Positions 58,401 to 64,000 of a DNA stretch of 64,000 nucleotides are shown here, piece by piece; position 1 is the stretch's first letter, and each line of letters opens with the position of its first letter. Source of the stretch: Congeria kusceri (lineage: Eukaryota > Mollusca > Bivalvia > Myida > Dreissenidae); contig CM051025.1 in the NCBI GenBank assembly GCA_027627225.1, positions 53,880,181-53,944,180 of the forward strand, written 5' to 3'. Below the pieces are notes generated by a model. The model was not told where the DNA came from, searched no databases, and saw nothing but the letters and a program-made list of their open reading frames with translations. Position numbers and translations under genes: made by a program.

Positions 58401-58974
58401 TCAGCTTTATTGATAAAAATTGAGCGAATGACGTCATACATATCGATATATTACAGTGAAAATATGCCAAAAAGCGCAAATTAAAAACATTTAAACAAAA
58501 CGTAAACGTTTTTGTGACTTAAGTGTAAAATATGTAGTACAAGTGTGGTTTAATAGCGCTACATAATGCAGGAATGATTTGTTTGTCACAATTATCGCGC
58601 GTTTAAGCTCGTGCATTTTACGGAACACTTTCTTCGAATTTCCGGAACTATTTTCAAAACATTAAGCTCCGCCCATAATATGTTGCAGAATAACCCACAT
58701 TTATTTTCCTTCTTTATCTATGGACCACTAGCCGCGTGCCGTGGTAGAGTTAGTAATATATAACGAAATCATATCAACTCATATCAGGAATATACAGAAA
58801 TACACTTAGAACATTTACGAAGCCAATTACAGTTGTAGCTTGCTTACCCTGTCCAGTTTTTTAAGAGAACCGGCGTCGGTGCTGATTGATTACTAAACGA
58901 CCGTCCTTCTGTAGGTTGCCAAAGCGACATCGCAATGTATCCGCACGTGGTTTGGTTCCGGAAGGTACAGCTCG
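34397..58974 (-). CDS. Gene B: adhesion GPCR-like receptor with MAM and sushi ectodomain, partly degenerate
   Basis: In transcription order the exons seen are MAM-I (58848-58974, 56667-56912, 56211-56277), sushi (55793-55948, 55152-55325, 53812-54004), MAM-II (53351-53484, 52344-52615), sushi relics (51270-51376, 51149-51248, 50879-51048), GAIN-like (49859-49976), a small exon (49293-49336), TM1 (48366-48466), TM2 (47148-47250), TM7 (34940-35031) and cytoplasmic tail (34397-34505). The TM1/TM2 pair matches class B2 receptors closely. TM3-TM6 and the GPS exon were not found. Several ectodomain exons have one-base indels while others are intact. It may be one gene, or two fused in my model (MAM-I and MAM-II units could start separate genes). 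Linking the distant 34-35 kb exons to TM1/TM2 is inference from strand, order and family. Confidence 0.6.
34940..35031 (-). CDS. Gene B exon: probable TM6-loop-TM7 segment
   Basis: 92 bp, phase 1 to phase 0, after the strong acceptor TGTTCTACTCTTAG. Reads [15 protein letters not shown] then [15 protein letters not shown]. The [10 protein letters not shown] core resembles the TM7 segment F-x-YLF-x-x-NSLQG of class B2 receptors. It is 12 kb from TM2 but on the same strand and in the right order. Confidence 0.6.
35032..35579. other. No gene found
   Basis: AT-rich intron. I searched the minus strand for further helices of the receptor and saw none with splice borders. Confidence 0.4.
35580..36400. 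repeat. Tandem repeat, six units of ~135-150 bp
   Basis: Units are marked by CCACCCCATATGCAATCCCA (35,606, 35,755, 35,890, 36,020, 36,160, 36,300), each preceded by GTGACCTTGACC and with TTATTGAGCGGAAACCGTTT between. It passes into the next repeat type with no gap. Confidence 0.85.
36400..37700. repeat. Tandem repeat, about eight units of ~165 bp
   Basis: Each unit has GACCTTGAATTGTGACCTTG, ACTTCTGCCAAGTTATTTGA, AATCCATCCATGC and ATGCTCCGGACA in order. It ends at a GC-rich CCCGCCCGACCGCC stretch (37,700-37,790), after which unique sequence resumes. Confidence 0.85.
37700..37830. repeat. GC-rich CCCGCC-type tail of the tandem repeat
   Basis: A run of CGCTCG, CCCGCC and CCGACC units unlike the AT-rich surroundings, followed by a small palindrome (GCCGTTTTTCAAACGGGC). 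It is probably the terminal part of the repeat family above. Confidence 0.6.
38477..38576 (+). other. Candidate plus-strand exon, cysteine-rich
   Basis: Lies between a good acceptor (GTGTCTTGTTACAG) and donor (GTATGT). One open frame reads [15 protein letters not shown] and ends with a GQPATE segment; a second open frame is hydrophobic. Neither matches a family I know and no partner exon was found, so it may be chance. Confidence 0.25.
39546..40662 (-). pseudogene. Retrotransposon reverse transcriptase domain
   Basis: Two overlapping frames. 40429-40662 gives [19 protein letters not shown]. 39546-40451 gives [40 protein letters not shown] and [10 protein letters not shown]. The F-A-D-D box holds the catalytic aspartates and is intact. 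One frameshift in the overlap separates fingers and palm. Confidence 0.9.
41634..42086 (-). pseudogene. Retrotransposon endonuclease domain (APE-like)
   Basis: Contains [24 protein letters not shown] and [10 protein letters not shown] in order, the conserved blocks of the apurinic-endonuclease-like nuclease that nicks the target DNA for target-primed reverse transcription. The frame differs from both neighbours, so the polyprotein is interrupted. Confidence 0.85.
42004..42360 (-). pseudogene. Retrotransposon ORF2 N-terminal region with 2A-like motif
   Basis: Reads a hydrophobic run ([16 protein letters not shown]), then [11 protein letters not shown] (about 42,177-42,205), then [12 protein letters not shown], the start of the endonuclease. 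NPGP preceded by DI matches the 2A ribosome-skipping signature D(V/I)ExNPGP except for His in place of Glu. Such peptides are known N-terminal to the endonuclease in several animal non-LTR elements. Confidence 0.7.
42400..45339. other. Intron with imperfect repeats and a GT microsatellite; no gene seen
   Basis: Between 43.2 and 43.7 kb the phrase CTATACAATATAGTGCAGTG and its neighbours recur about every 170-200 bp. The rest is AT-rich. I looked here for the missing receptor helices without success. Confidence 0.45.
44592..44762. repeat. (GT)n microsatellite with interruptions
   Basis: About 170 bp of GT/GC/GTAT dinucleotides. It keeps several frames open on both strands, giving Cys-Val or His-Thr runs that are not genes. 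Confidence 0.95.
45340..45545. repeat. Two direct copies of a ~102-bp unit
   Basis: GCAGTCGAATAGTACATAAT...AGGTGAGACTTCCATGTA and CACAGTCGAACAGTACAAAT...AGGTGAGGCTCCCATGTA are the same unit 102 bp apart. Confidence 0.75.
45796..46514 (-). pseudogene. Non-LTR retrotransposon ORF1-type protein, broken
   Basis: Starts with a Ser/Thr-rich N-terminus (46296-46514), then a coiled-coil-like stretch and [17 protein letters not shown], then after one in-frame [35 protein letters not shown] and KRREFK. This is the RNA-binding (RRM plus C-terminal) part of L1-type ORF1 proteins. There are several stops between. It may belong to a different insertion from the 38.9-42.4 kb element, because 3.4 kb of other sequence lies between. 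Confidence 0.8.
46999..47106. repeat. (TC)n microsatellite
   Basis: Continuous TC with occasional GTC interruptions, 40 bp downstream (in transcription) of the TM2 exon donor. Confidence 0.95.
47148..47250 (-). CDS. Gene B exon: transmembrane helix 2 of adhesion GPCR
   Basis: 103 bp, phase 2 to phase 0, joining TM1 through a split Arg codon. Reads [20 protein letters not shown], then [15 protein letters not shown]. The I-x-MNLSxAL...F-x-GG-x-RT-x-NK pattern is the TM2 and first extracellular loop signature of adhesion GPCRs (usually followed by a Cys at TM3). The donor is GTAACT. Confidence 0.87.
47690..48135. repeat. TGACCTTGACC repeat, two to three units, with GACCGACC tail
   Basis: AACCAGCATACCAACTT and GGTCAAAGCGT recur about 180 bp apart with CACCTTGACCTTTGACCTG between. 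The end has (GACC)n followed by CAATATACCCCCACTTCTTC. A long C run lies near 47,800. Confidence 0.8.
48366..48466 (-). CDS. Gene B exon: transmembrane helix 1 of adhesion GPCR
   Basis: 101 bp, phase 0 to phase 2. Reads [19 protein letters not shown], then [14 protein letters not shown] and the first two bases of Arg. The pattern AL-x-x-IS-x-VGC-x-xS-x-x-x-L-x-x-T is that of TM1 in class B2 receptors, placed directly after the GPS/stachel region. The acceptor is GACTACAG and the donor GTGAGA. Confidence 0.85.
48467..49292. other. Intron upstream of TM1; GPS exon expected but not found
   Basis: I read this interval on the minus strand for the Cys-Trp...Cys-x-Cys-x-H-L-T pattern of a GPCR proteolysis site and did not find it. 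Confidence 0.4.
49293..49336 (-). CDS. Gene B small exon, tentative
   Basis: 44 bp between strong sites (TGTTTACAG and GTAAGA), phase 2 to phase 1, encoding [14 protein letters not shown]. The phase-2 start fits the end of the GAIN-like exon. No family motif is recognised, and one or more exons must follow before TM1 (phase 0), so this is tentative. Confidence 0.35.
49397..49456. repeat. (TTA)n microsatellite
   Basis: About 20 TTA units with one ACT interruption. Confidence 0.95.
49859..49976 (-). CDS. Gene B exon: GAIN-like segment
   Basis: 118 bp, phase 1 to phase 2, reading [32 protein letters not shown] and DTGDSNR, with a GTGGTC donor. The sequence [11 protein letters not shown] is typical of subdomain B of the GAIN domain that precedes the transmembrane region of adhesion GPCRs. 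It lies upstream of TM1 in the right order. A second frame is also open here (49,797-50,036) but shows no family pattern. Confidence 0.6.
49977..50878. other. No gene found
   Basis: Intron between the GAIN-like exon and the sushi relic. AT-rich, no repeat recognised. Confidence 0.4.
50879..51048 (-). pseudogene. Gene B sushi exon with a one-base deletion
   Basis: 170 bp where 171 is expected for phase 1-1. DCGP is followed by a stop in frame. Adding one T back to CCTTAAGC restores a CCP reading that joins the open frame [18 protein letters not shown]. The domain ends FTCTVG at GTGAGA. All four cysteine positions are otherwise present. Confidence 0.7.
51149..51248 (-). pseudogene. Truncated sushi exon, copy b
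   Basis: Begins [16 protein letters not shown], 128 bp from copy a, and ends IKCLPIRR at a possible GTCAAC donor. The centre of the CCP module is missing. Confidence 0.55.
51270..51376 (-). pseudogene. Truncated sushi exon start, copy a
   Basis: After TTATTCAG, reads [20 protein letters not shown] and runs to a stop without Cys3-Cys4. Tandem partner of the next entry. Confidence 0.55.
51600..51768 (-). other. Possible exon, unrecognised
   Basis: After a strong acceptor (TTTCTTGCCCGTTTACGCAG) the minus strand is open: [33 protein letters not shown]. Five cysteines and three sequons suggest extracellular sequence, and the phase-1 Asp start matches sushi exons, but the spacing does not. No clear donor. 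The plus strand is also open here. Confidence 0.25.
52138..52203 (-). pseudogene. Possible MAM-II C-terminal exon relic
   Basis: The stretch [17 protein letters not shown] could be the last MAM strand (A-x-LAS-x-PLIT in place of AIDNITL), with a GTCAAA donor in phase 1. No acceptor gives the required phase 0. It sits where the third exon of MAM-II should be. Confidence 0.25.
52344..52615 (-). CDS. Gene B MAM-II, central exon
   Basis: 272 bp, phase 1 to phase 0, fully open: [47 protein letters not shown], ending RYT at GTAAGA. Side by side with gene A exon 3 it keeps the ALFEP, LLP-GAACLS and VRTRT.DNVT blocks. One extra Cys (IQC) is specific to this copy. Confidence 0.8.
52872..53210. repeat. 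Tandem duplication, two ~170-bp units
   Basis: ACTTCTATGTAAATAAT, AAATAATGG, GCTTATTT-AAGTGTAGTGAA and GCCGAATTCAA occur in the same order in both halves, about 170 bp apart. Confidence 0.75.
53351..53484 (-). CDS. Gene B MAM-II, N-terminal exon
   Basis: Contains [16 protein letters not shown], the same Cys-Ser-Phe...Cys-Gly-Tyr opening as gene A exon 2, and ends KLKNNG at a GTAAAG donor in phase 1. There is no AG at the homologous 5' border. The nearest upstream acceptor (CAACCAG at 53,485-53,486) adds YHTAHVF, so the 5' edge is uncertain. Confidence 0.65.
53812..54004 (-). CDS. Gene B sushi exon lacking the last cysteine
   Basis: Reads [38 protein letters not shown]. Three of four CCP cysteines and the Trp are present; the reading then continues without Cys4 to a possible GTCCAA donor in phase 2. 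A TGT in a different frame just before that donor suggests an indel near the end. The following MAM exon can be read from phase 2, so the exon may still be used. Confidence 0.55.
54005..55151. other. No gene found
   Basis: Intron between two sushi exons. Contains a short GT run near 54,787 but no recognised exon. Confidence 0.4.
55152..55325 (-). pseudogene. Gene B sushi exon with two compensating frameshifts
   Basis: The total length is the normal 174 bp, with AG acceptor (CGCTAG) and GTAATT donor. The frame opens as [11 protein letters not shown], must shift to read [18 protein letters not shown], and shifts back for [18 protein letters not shown]. One base is lost and one gained relative to a working exon, so the middle third is misread or interrupted by stops. 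Confidence 0.7.
55793..55948 (-). CDS. Gene B sushi exon
   Basis: 156 bp, phase 1-1. Begins [14 protein letters not shown] and ends ANASFCQPV, with four cysteines and [10 protein letters not shown] around Cys2. The acceptor is TTGCATAG and the donor GTATGT. More diverged from the gene A array than the array members are from each other. Confidence 0.8.
56211..56277 (-). CDS. Gene B MAM-I, C-terminal exon
   Basis: 67 bp, phase 0 to phase 1, reading [20 protein letters not shown] then Cys-Arg. The LDNIxF-x-C ending is the last MAM strand. The acceptor is TTTCAG and the donor GTAATT. Open and phase-correct. Confidence 0.75.
56667..56912 (-). pseudogene. Gene B MAM-I, central exon, frame broken
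   Basis: Starts after AAATTACAG in phase 1 (D-DQFCYYD) and ends in phase 0 (LTEADFT/GTATAA), as in the MAM exons of gene A. Between, [20 protein letters not shown] is in another frame and stops follow. The length of 246 bp is out of phase by one. At least two indels are needed to read it through. Confidence 0.6.
56913..57574. other. No gene found
   Basis: AT-rich intron upstream of the central MAM-I exon, with nothing recognised. Confidence 0.4.
57575..57745 (+). repeat. SINE-like interspersed repeat
   Basis: Contains TTGCATTGACCGTTCCAAGG, CGGTGACCC and a tail CAAATAAAGG...AATAAAGGTTTCTCTCC. It is the opposite-orientation relative of the 34.26-34.37 kb copy. Confidence 0.55.
58091..58245. 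mobile_element. 155-bp hairpin miniature element with 7-bp target duplication
   Basis: The ends GACGGGTAACTGTTGGTTAT and its near-complement ...GTTACCCGTC are inverted, with ACCAACGGTTT/AAACCGTTGGT closer in. An inner hairpin (ACCACGAGGGCGG...CCCGAGTGGT) fills the middle. AATAATT flanks both sides (58,084-58,090 and 58,246-58,252). No coding capacity. Confidence 0.8.
58848..58974 (-). pseudogene. Gene B MAM-I, N-terminal exon with a one-base insertion
   Basis: Reads [19 protein letters not shown], the MAM opening seen in gene A exon 2. The exon is 127 bp where 126 is needed for phase 1-1. A run of six A before the donor explains it: with five A the end reads LLKTGQ, matching the gene A end LKGGQ. 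The donor is GTAAGC. Either a real frameshift or a homopolymer error. Confidence 0.65.
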
Positions 58975-59257
58975 CTTCAGGTACAGGAAGGTACACAGCA
59001 TCTGGTACAGGATTGCAACAGAGTCATCCTAAGAATAGTATGTACCAGATGTATAATACACTTGCAAATAGTGTCTCCTTGAAATAAAATTAACCTAAGC
59101 CATTGTATTTGTAATATTAAATATAAGATACGTGCTTATTATATATGTTATCTCTTACAAATAATTTTGAAGTAATTTTTAATAGCAAAGTTTTTTATGT
59201 AACCGGTAAATGTTCATCAAGTGCTTCCCTTGCCCACGAAAAACAGCAAACATATTT

Positions 59258-59517
59258 GAGGCGCGTCGTGGGAAAACCGGGTTTAATGCATGTGCGTAAA
59301 GTGTCGTCCCGGATCAGCCTGTGCAGTCCGCACAGGCTAATCCAGGACATCCCTTTCCGCCTACAATGGATTTATGTTTAGAAGAGACTTCCTTGAAACA
59401 GACAATACCATGAAAAGCGGAAAGTGCCGTCCTAGAGTAACATGTGCGCACTGCACAGGTTAATCCTGGAAGACACTTTACGAACGTGCATTTAACCCGG
59501 TTTTCCCACGTCGCGAG
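59258..59517. mobile_element. Foldback interspersed repeat, copy 3 (most complete)
   Basis: The arm CGTGGGAAAACCGGGTTTAA...GTAAAGTGTCGTCCCGGATC is matched inverted by AAGACACTTTACG...TTAACCCGGTTTTCCCACG. The core has CTACAATGGATTTATGTTTA as in the 19 kb copies. About 260 bp. Confidence 0.75.
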
Positions 59518-59762
59518 CAACTCATTTTTCGAACAACAATTTGAATACGCCCATGAGTAAATATTACTAAGTTGTAGCATTTTAAATATAAAAGAATGGT
59601 AAATATTAACAAGTTATGTGTGAAAACTGAAAATTAAGTCGTACAAATTAACATGGTTATATAAAATAATTTAATTATTATTCGTGAACTTTCCGTACTA
59701 TTTTTGGCTGAGTAAATACCGGAAATATAAATGCAGTGACTAGGTTAAGAATAATTAATATT

Positions 59763-60080
59763 ATGTTTAAGGAAATTATGTTTGTGTTATTTATACTTAT
59801 TAGTTATATAAATATACAAATGTGTGTAAATAAAACAACAAACAAAACAAGATACATCTCTTTCGTATCAATTGCCTCTTATCGAGTAGAAATAGACAAT
59901 GTAACAGCACGTGGATTACACTATGAAGTTTGTTTAAAATGTTCACACACGCCAATACTATCACAAACTGCACTCAATGTAGTCGATTTAGCGCCAACAA
60001 ATGATTCAAATATGGTTAACAATGTCAATGTTAAATGCGCAGTACCTTGCAATAACAAAATAGCATTCAATAAACAATAA
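59763..60080 (+). CDS. Candidate small secreted protein, 105 aa, unrecognised
   Basis: Starts at a real ATG and ends TAA at 60,078-60,080. The N-terminus KEIMFVLFILISYINIQMC is hydrophobic like a signal peptide. The rest has five cysteines in all (CLKC and CAVPC motifs near the end) and sequons (NKT, NVT, NDS). No homolog is recognised, no splice or poly(A) evidence is seen, and in AT-rich DNA an open frame of this length can arise by chance. Confidence 0.35.
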   Translation: MFKEIMFVLFILISYINIQMCVNKTTNKTRYISFVSIASYRVEIDNVTARGLHYEVCLKCSHTPILSQTALNVVDLAPTNDSNMVNNVNVKCAVPCNNKIAFNKQ

Positions 60081-60217
60081 CCACAAGTGGCCATTTTAAG
60101 TTAATTCACTTCAAATCTGTATTTATAAACGTTAAATGTTCTTGTCGGTTCGCTATCTTATCTCAAGTAATAGCAAGAATTCATTTATCTTGACAATTTT
60201 AGGAAAATAACTATCAC

Positions 60218-62433
60218 TACTGTGGAATCACTTAAATTCGCGCGGTACAAATTTCGCGCACTTGCGATTGCGGACATATTCGCGCGGTCTTAAATTCGCG
60301 CAAGTACGATTTTGAAAAAAATCAAGAATCGCGTTTTACACAAAGTACGTGTCGATTATGCAGTAAAAAGACCAACAGGGCAGATCCCCAATGAAGGGTC
60401 CGTCATCTTGTTTGTTGCAATAGAGGGGCGAGGTTATCTCCCTGTCGGACACCCTGATTGCAAGCGAAGAATGCGGAGTATTCATTTTTGGATTGGACGC
60501 ACGACTTGATGTTATCGTACATGGTTTTGACAATCCGTATGAACTTTCCATGTACATTATTATTAATTCGTTTATGGAATAATTCCGCTCTAGGGATAAG
60601 ATCAAAATATTTTGTAAAATCAACATAACCGACGAATAATTTACGCTTTAGATGTTTAAAATGGTTAGAAAGAAAATTCAAACAGAATATATTATCGGTG
60701 GTTGAAAAGTGTTTACGGAAACCAGCTTGGTTTTGTTTTATTATTGAATTGTGTTCGCTATATTTGGTTAATCTCTCATTTAGAATAGAAGTGAATAATT
60801 TACCTAGACAAGATAAAATTGTAATAGGTCTGTACTTTTCAGGAAGATTGCCTTTATATATGGAAAAAATGTATCCTTTGGACCAGGAATCTGGTATGAT
60901 CCCACTGTCGAATATCGTTTTAAATAATTATGTATAAATAGGTAGCATAACCGGTTTAGAGGCTTTTATATATTCGTTGTAAATATTATCGGATTGGCTA
61001 CATATTTTGCCGTTTTTGCACCTGTTAATCATTTTTTCAATTTCTTCAGCTGTGATGTGAGAATTAAGGATAGGTTCAATGTTATTGTCGATAGTGTTAG
61101 GTATTATGCCATTTAGTGAATTGCCGTCTAATGAGTTTAGATCTTCTGCTGTATTTATTTCTTTGAAATATGTGTACAATTGTTCTATGCTTGGTTTTAT
61201 TTGATCATTTGGAATTGTTAGTGATTTGAGGTAGTTCCAATACAGTTTCGGTTCTTTGTTATGAATGGCTCGTAATTGGGTTTGAGTGCGGTGTTTATAT
61301 TGTTTGTTGTGGAAACGCACGATCCGTTTGTATTCCTTGCTTGCACGGTTCAGTGCGTTTTTATTGGCCGCGGTTTTGTTTTGATAGTAAATTTTACGCA
61401 GGTTAATCTTTTATTATGACATTGAGGCCAGTACCACGGTTTAAATTTTATTGAACTTTTTGGGTGTTGTTGGGCTTTGACTACTCTCGATGGTTTTTGT
61501 GTAAATGTGTGCGCGGCTGTTGTTTGGAATAACTGTGCTATTTGTGCAAGAATCGCATTGTTACTCTTATATTGTTGCTCATGCTGGTATTTTCATTATG
61601 ATGATTATTATTATTATTATTTGTGCTGTTAATAATAACGTTTTCGTTGGTGCTTATATTATTTCTGTTGGTGGTGGTAGATGAAATGTTGTTTAGTAGT
61701 TTTATAGGTTTTGGACAAATTCTGACATATTGTTCATACCATCTAATATTGTGTCAATTTTGTTTTCTAATTGTTGGAAGTTATCGGGGGTATACGCTTG
61801 CCGCATAGGGCAACTGTCAGCGGAGGACGAATGTCGGCGAGTCGACACCCCACCCGCCGACTCTTGATGCTTACGTTTGTCCTTTCTCGATTTTGCTCTT
61901 TCTTCAGGAACAATATCACTATTGAGAGGGGCAAACCGTGAACCTGTGTTAATATCAGACGAATAACCTGTCGGTCTTCTGTCCATGGTGGTTTTATGCG
62001 CTATCTTGCTAATTTTCTTGTGTTTACAATTTTTCAATGACACGTCTCACGACCGGAAACCGGAAACCTTTTGCATTTTTATAGCAATGTTGACAACAAT
62101 GAAAAAGCTGAGTTAATTACGTTTATGAGGGTACTTAAATGAACGAAAAAATTAACAATTTAATTTATAAGAAAACAATATGAATTCATTTATAAGAATA
62201 GAGCAATAAAACATTAAAACACGTTTATTAAAACATTCAAATCTTCACATATAGGCCTATCTGCGTACAGTTACGAACGATAACCGACGTACATTCGAAC
62301 GAACGTGTAAGCTCCCAATGTTTTCTGCACTACAAAATCGATAAATATTCGCGGTGGTCATACATTCGCGCAATGGCGGGAGCGCGAAAAGCGCGAAAAT
62401 TACACCCCCGCAAAAATTAGTGATTTCACAGTA
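60218..62433. mobile_element. Terminal-inverted-repeat element carrying a nested retrotransposon
   Basis: The left end TACTGTGGAATCACTTAAAT is inverted at the right end (TTAGTGATTTCACAGTA, ending 62,433) with two mismatches in 17. Both ends are followed inward by CGCG-rich sequence (ATTCGCGCGG; AGCGCGAAAAGCGCG). The interior is mostly the non-LTR sequence below, so the short CG-rich element was probably hit by the retrotransposon. Confidence 0.65.
60300..62050 (-). mobile_element. Truncated non-LTR retrotransposon fragment
   Basis: On the minus strand: an N-terminal charged region from 62,043 (starting MSLKNCKHKK in frame, with PVPEERAKSRKDKRK-like basic runs), then 60928-61320 with NKEPKLYWNYLKSL, then AGFRKHFSTTDNIF and FVGYVDFTKYFDLIPR with CNQGVRQGDNLAPLL (60403-60681). 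This is reverse transcriptase up to the QGDxLxPLL block. The catalytic F-A-D-D part and the endonuclease are missing. Clade not assigned; not the same family as the 39-42 kb copy. Confidence 0.75.
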
Positions 62434-62442
62434 TTTGATGTC

Positions 62443-62801
62443 TGTATCTGTAGGCGATAATACAATGGACAAATATTGCACATATTCGAATCAGACGGAG
62501 GCAAAATACACGCAGCATGCCGTTCCTTGTTTAGCGAATTGGATTGAGGAACACAGATGTCGCATCGCTATCTTATCTCAAGTAGTTGCAATAATTCAGT
62601 TATCTTGACGATTTTAGGAACATAACAAAGTCAAGCCGAGTTATGTTTAACATCCCCTGTGGATAAGTATCAATATTTGTTGTCTGTATCTGTAGGCGAT
62701 AATACAATGGATAAATATTGCACACATTCGAATCAGACGGACGCAAAATACACGCAGCATGCGGTTCCTTGTTTAGCGAATTGGATTGAGGAACACAGAT
62801 A
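62443..62801. repeat. Direct duplication flanking the TIR element
   Basis: CTGTATCTGTAGGCGATAAT...GAATTGGATTGAGGAACACA occurs at 62,443-62,561 and again 241 bp later with few changes. The segment TATCTTATCTCAAGTA...CTTGAC-ATTTTAGGAA at 62.57 kb also occurs left of the element, at 60.15 kb. Confidence 0.8.
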
Positions 62802-62802
62802 C

Positions 62803-64000
62803 GGTTGAGTTAAGTAGTCCACAGTGTTTCATAACATGGCAATCGCACATTTTTAAATCACTTTAATTGTATAATACCCGTAGATGACACTCGTTTTAAA
62901 ATGCATTTCAATACGCACGAAAACAAGTCAACCTTTAGTGTTTAAACCATTTCACGTTACCGATCACGACCAAAACATCTGAGCATATCAGATGCTGCTG
63001 TTGAATCTTTTTTGTTCAAGATCAACAAATGGACAACATGTATCGATACACCTGTGATGATACAAAATATTATGTATAATTAACAATCAGTCCTTATTAT
63101 GTTAAGTTATGCTATAATAACATCCATGTAAGAAACAAAAGACGAATAATTTCAAAATAATATATGCTTTTTTAATTATAGAATGCATTTATATATTTTT
63201 ATTAAAATAATATTTATAAACTGCACGCATAGGTAAAACAAAGTGCATGTTCTAGTTCTTTTTTTTTAGATATTTATCATGTACACGTTTGATATCATTG
63301 GGAACGAATTACTTGATTTTCTTCTCATCTACTGATAAACTTGAAATCATTATTATGGTTCATGAATTGTCGATCAAGTGATATCCCATGATGGCTCATT
63401 TAATGACTTGAATTTATAATAAGCAAAGGTCAGAATAAGTCGCTTTGAATGAAAAGATAATAATACTACTGCATAGTGTAACTTGTGTTGCGCATGCGCA
63501 TTCGGTATCTTATTTATTTTTATCTCGATTTTGTAATTATATCAAAGTTTAAGTTTTCAAGCACAATATGCGATTGCTTTCAACTCAAAGATATATTTTT
63601 TGTGTGTATGAATGTTAGTTTTTTCTAAAGGACCAGTATATACAAGCATAACGTTCTAGATAATGTAATGTAGAAACTATTAGGCAATAAACAACTTCAA
63701 AATATTAAAGGTTTTGCCAGAACATTCAGGATTGTACTTGCCAAGACACAACCTAAGTAGCAGAAGTACTTGGTGCTAATGTTTTAATTTGTCAATTAAA
63801 TCGAAAATAAATATCCTCTACACATTCATTTTTAATCTTTATATGTATGTGAAAAGATTATTCTTTTGAAAGTACTGCTATGACCCAAACTTAAAATATT
63901 TGAAAACTAGTTAAGTTACTGTTTTACATTTAAGAATTGAATAGTAATTTTCTGCATTTCATCGACGTATGAACTGTCGGGAAAATTACGGCGTTTAAGC
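62803..64000. other. No gene found
   Basis: AT-rich sequence with no recognised exon or repeat. Confidence 0.45.

Overview
The window is eukaryotic nuclear DNA, AT-rich, with small exons in long introns and dense interspersed repeats. The repeat families (tandem runs rich in TGACCTTGA, a foldback element with cores reading GCCTGTGCAGTCCGCACAGG, tandem units ending in runs of GACGGACG), the CCP/MAM-rich gene content and the base composition suggest a heterodont bivalve mollusc. A dreissenid- or venerid-like animal is my best guess; the genus is not proven. There is no rRNA, tRNA or prokaryotic gene organisation that I can support.

Two genes lie head to tail on the minus strand. Gene A (31,351 down to beyond the left part of the window) starts with an ATG and signal-peptide exon. 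A complete MAM domain follows, split over three exons (28.6, 20.3 and 14.9 kb), then a short three-cysteine exon, then an array of sushi (CCP) exons from 10.0 kb to 1.96 kb. Every junction is phase-compatible and every exon is open. Eleven sushi exons are intact, each 171 or 174 bp and symmetric phase 1-1. Three fragments and one distal relic also occur. The array consists of ~700-755 bp exon-plus-intron units, and a six-unit block of about 4.23 kb is itself duplicated in tandem. A 29-bp chimeric exon remnant (6333-6361) marks the joint. The 3' end of gene A is outside the window.

Gene B (about 59.0 to 34.4 kb) has the same ectodomain types: MAM exons, sushi exons, a second MAM. It then continues into an exon that looks like a GAIN domain, exons for transmembrane helices 1, 2 and 7 of a class B2 (adhesion) G-protein-coupled receptor, and a hydrophilic cytoplasmic-tail exon. 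This suggests that gene A is the 5' part of a paralogous MAM/sushi adhesion GPCR. Several gene B ectodomain exons carry one-base indels, so gene B is either decaying or affected by base-call errors. TM3-TM6 and the GPS exon were not found, and the interval where TM3-TM6 should lie is filled with retroelements and tandem repeats.

Mobile and repetitive DNA: a minus-strand APE-type non-LTR retrotransposon (38.9-42.4 kb) with a 2A-like peptide motif upstream of its endonuclease; an ORF1-type fragment (45.8-46.5 kb); a second, truncated non-LTR copy (60.3-62.0 kb) nested in a terminal-inverted-repeat element (60.2-62.4 kb); a hAT-like element with a broken BED zinc finger (23.8-24.5 kb); a large foldback (25.8-28.0 kb); a 155-bp hairpin element with a 7-bp target duplication (58.1 kb); tandem arrays of ~135-170 bp units at 29.2-31.1 and 35.6-37.7 kb; and GT, TC and TTA microsatellites.
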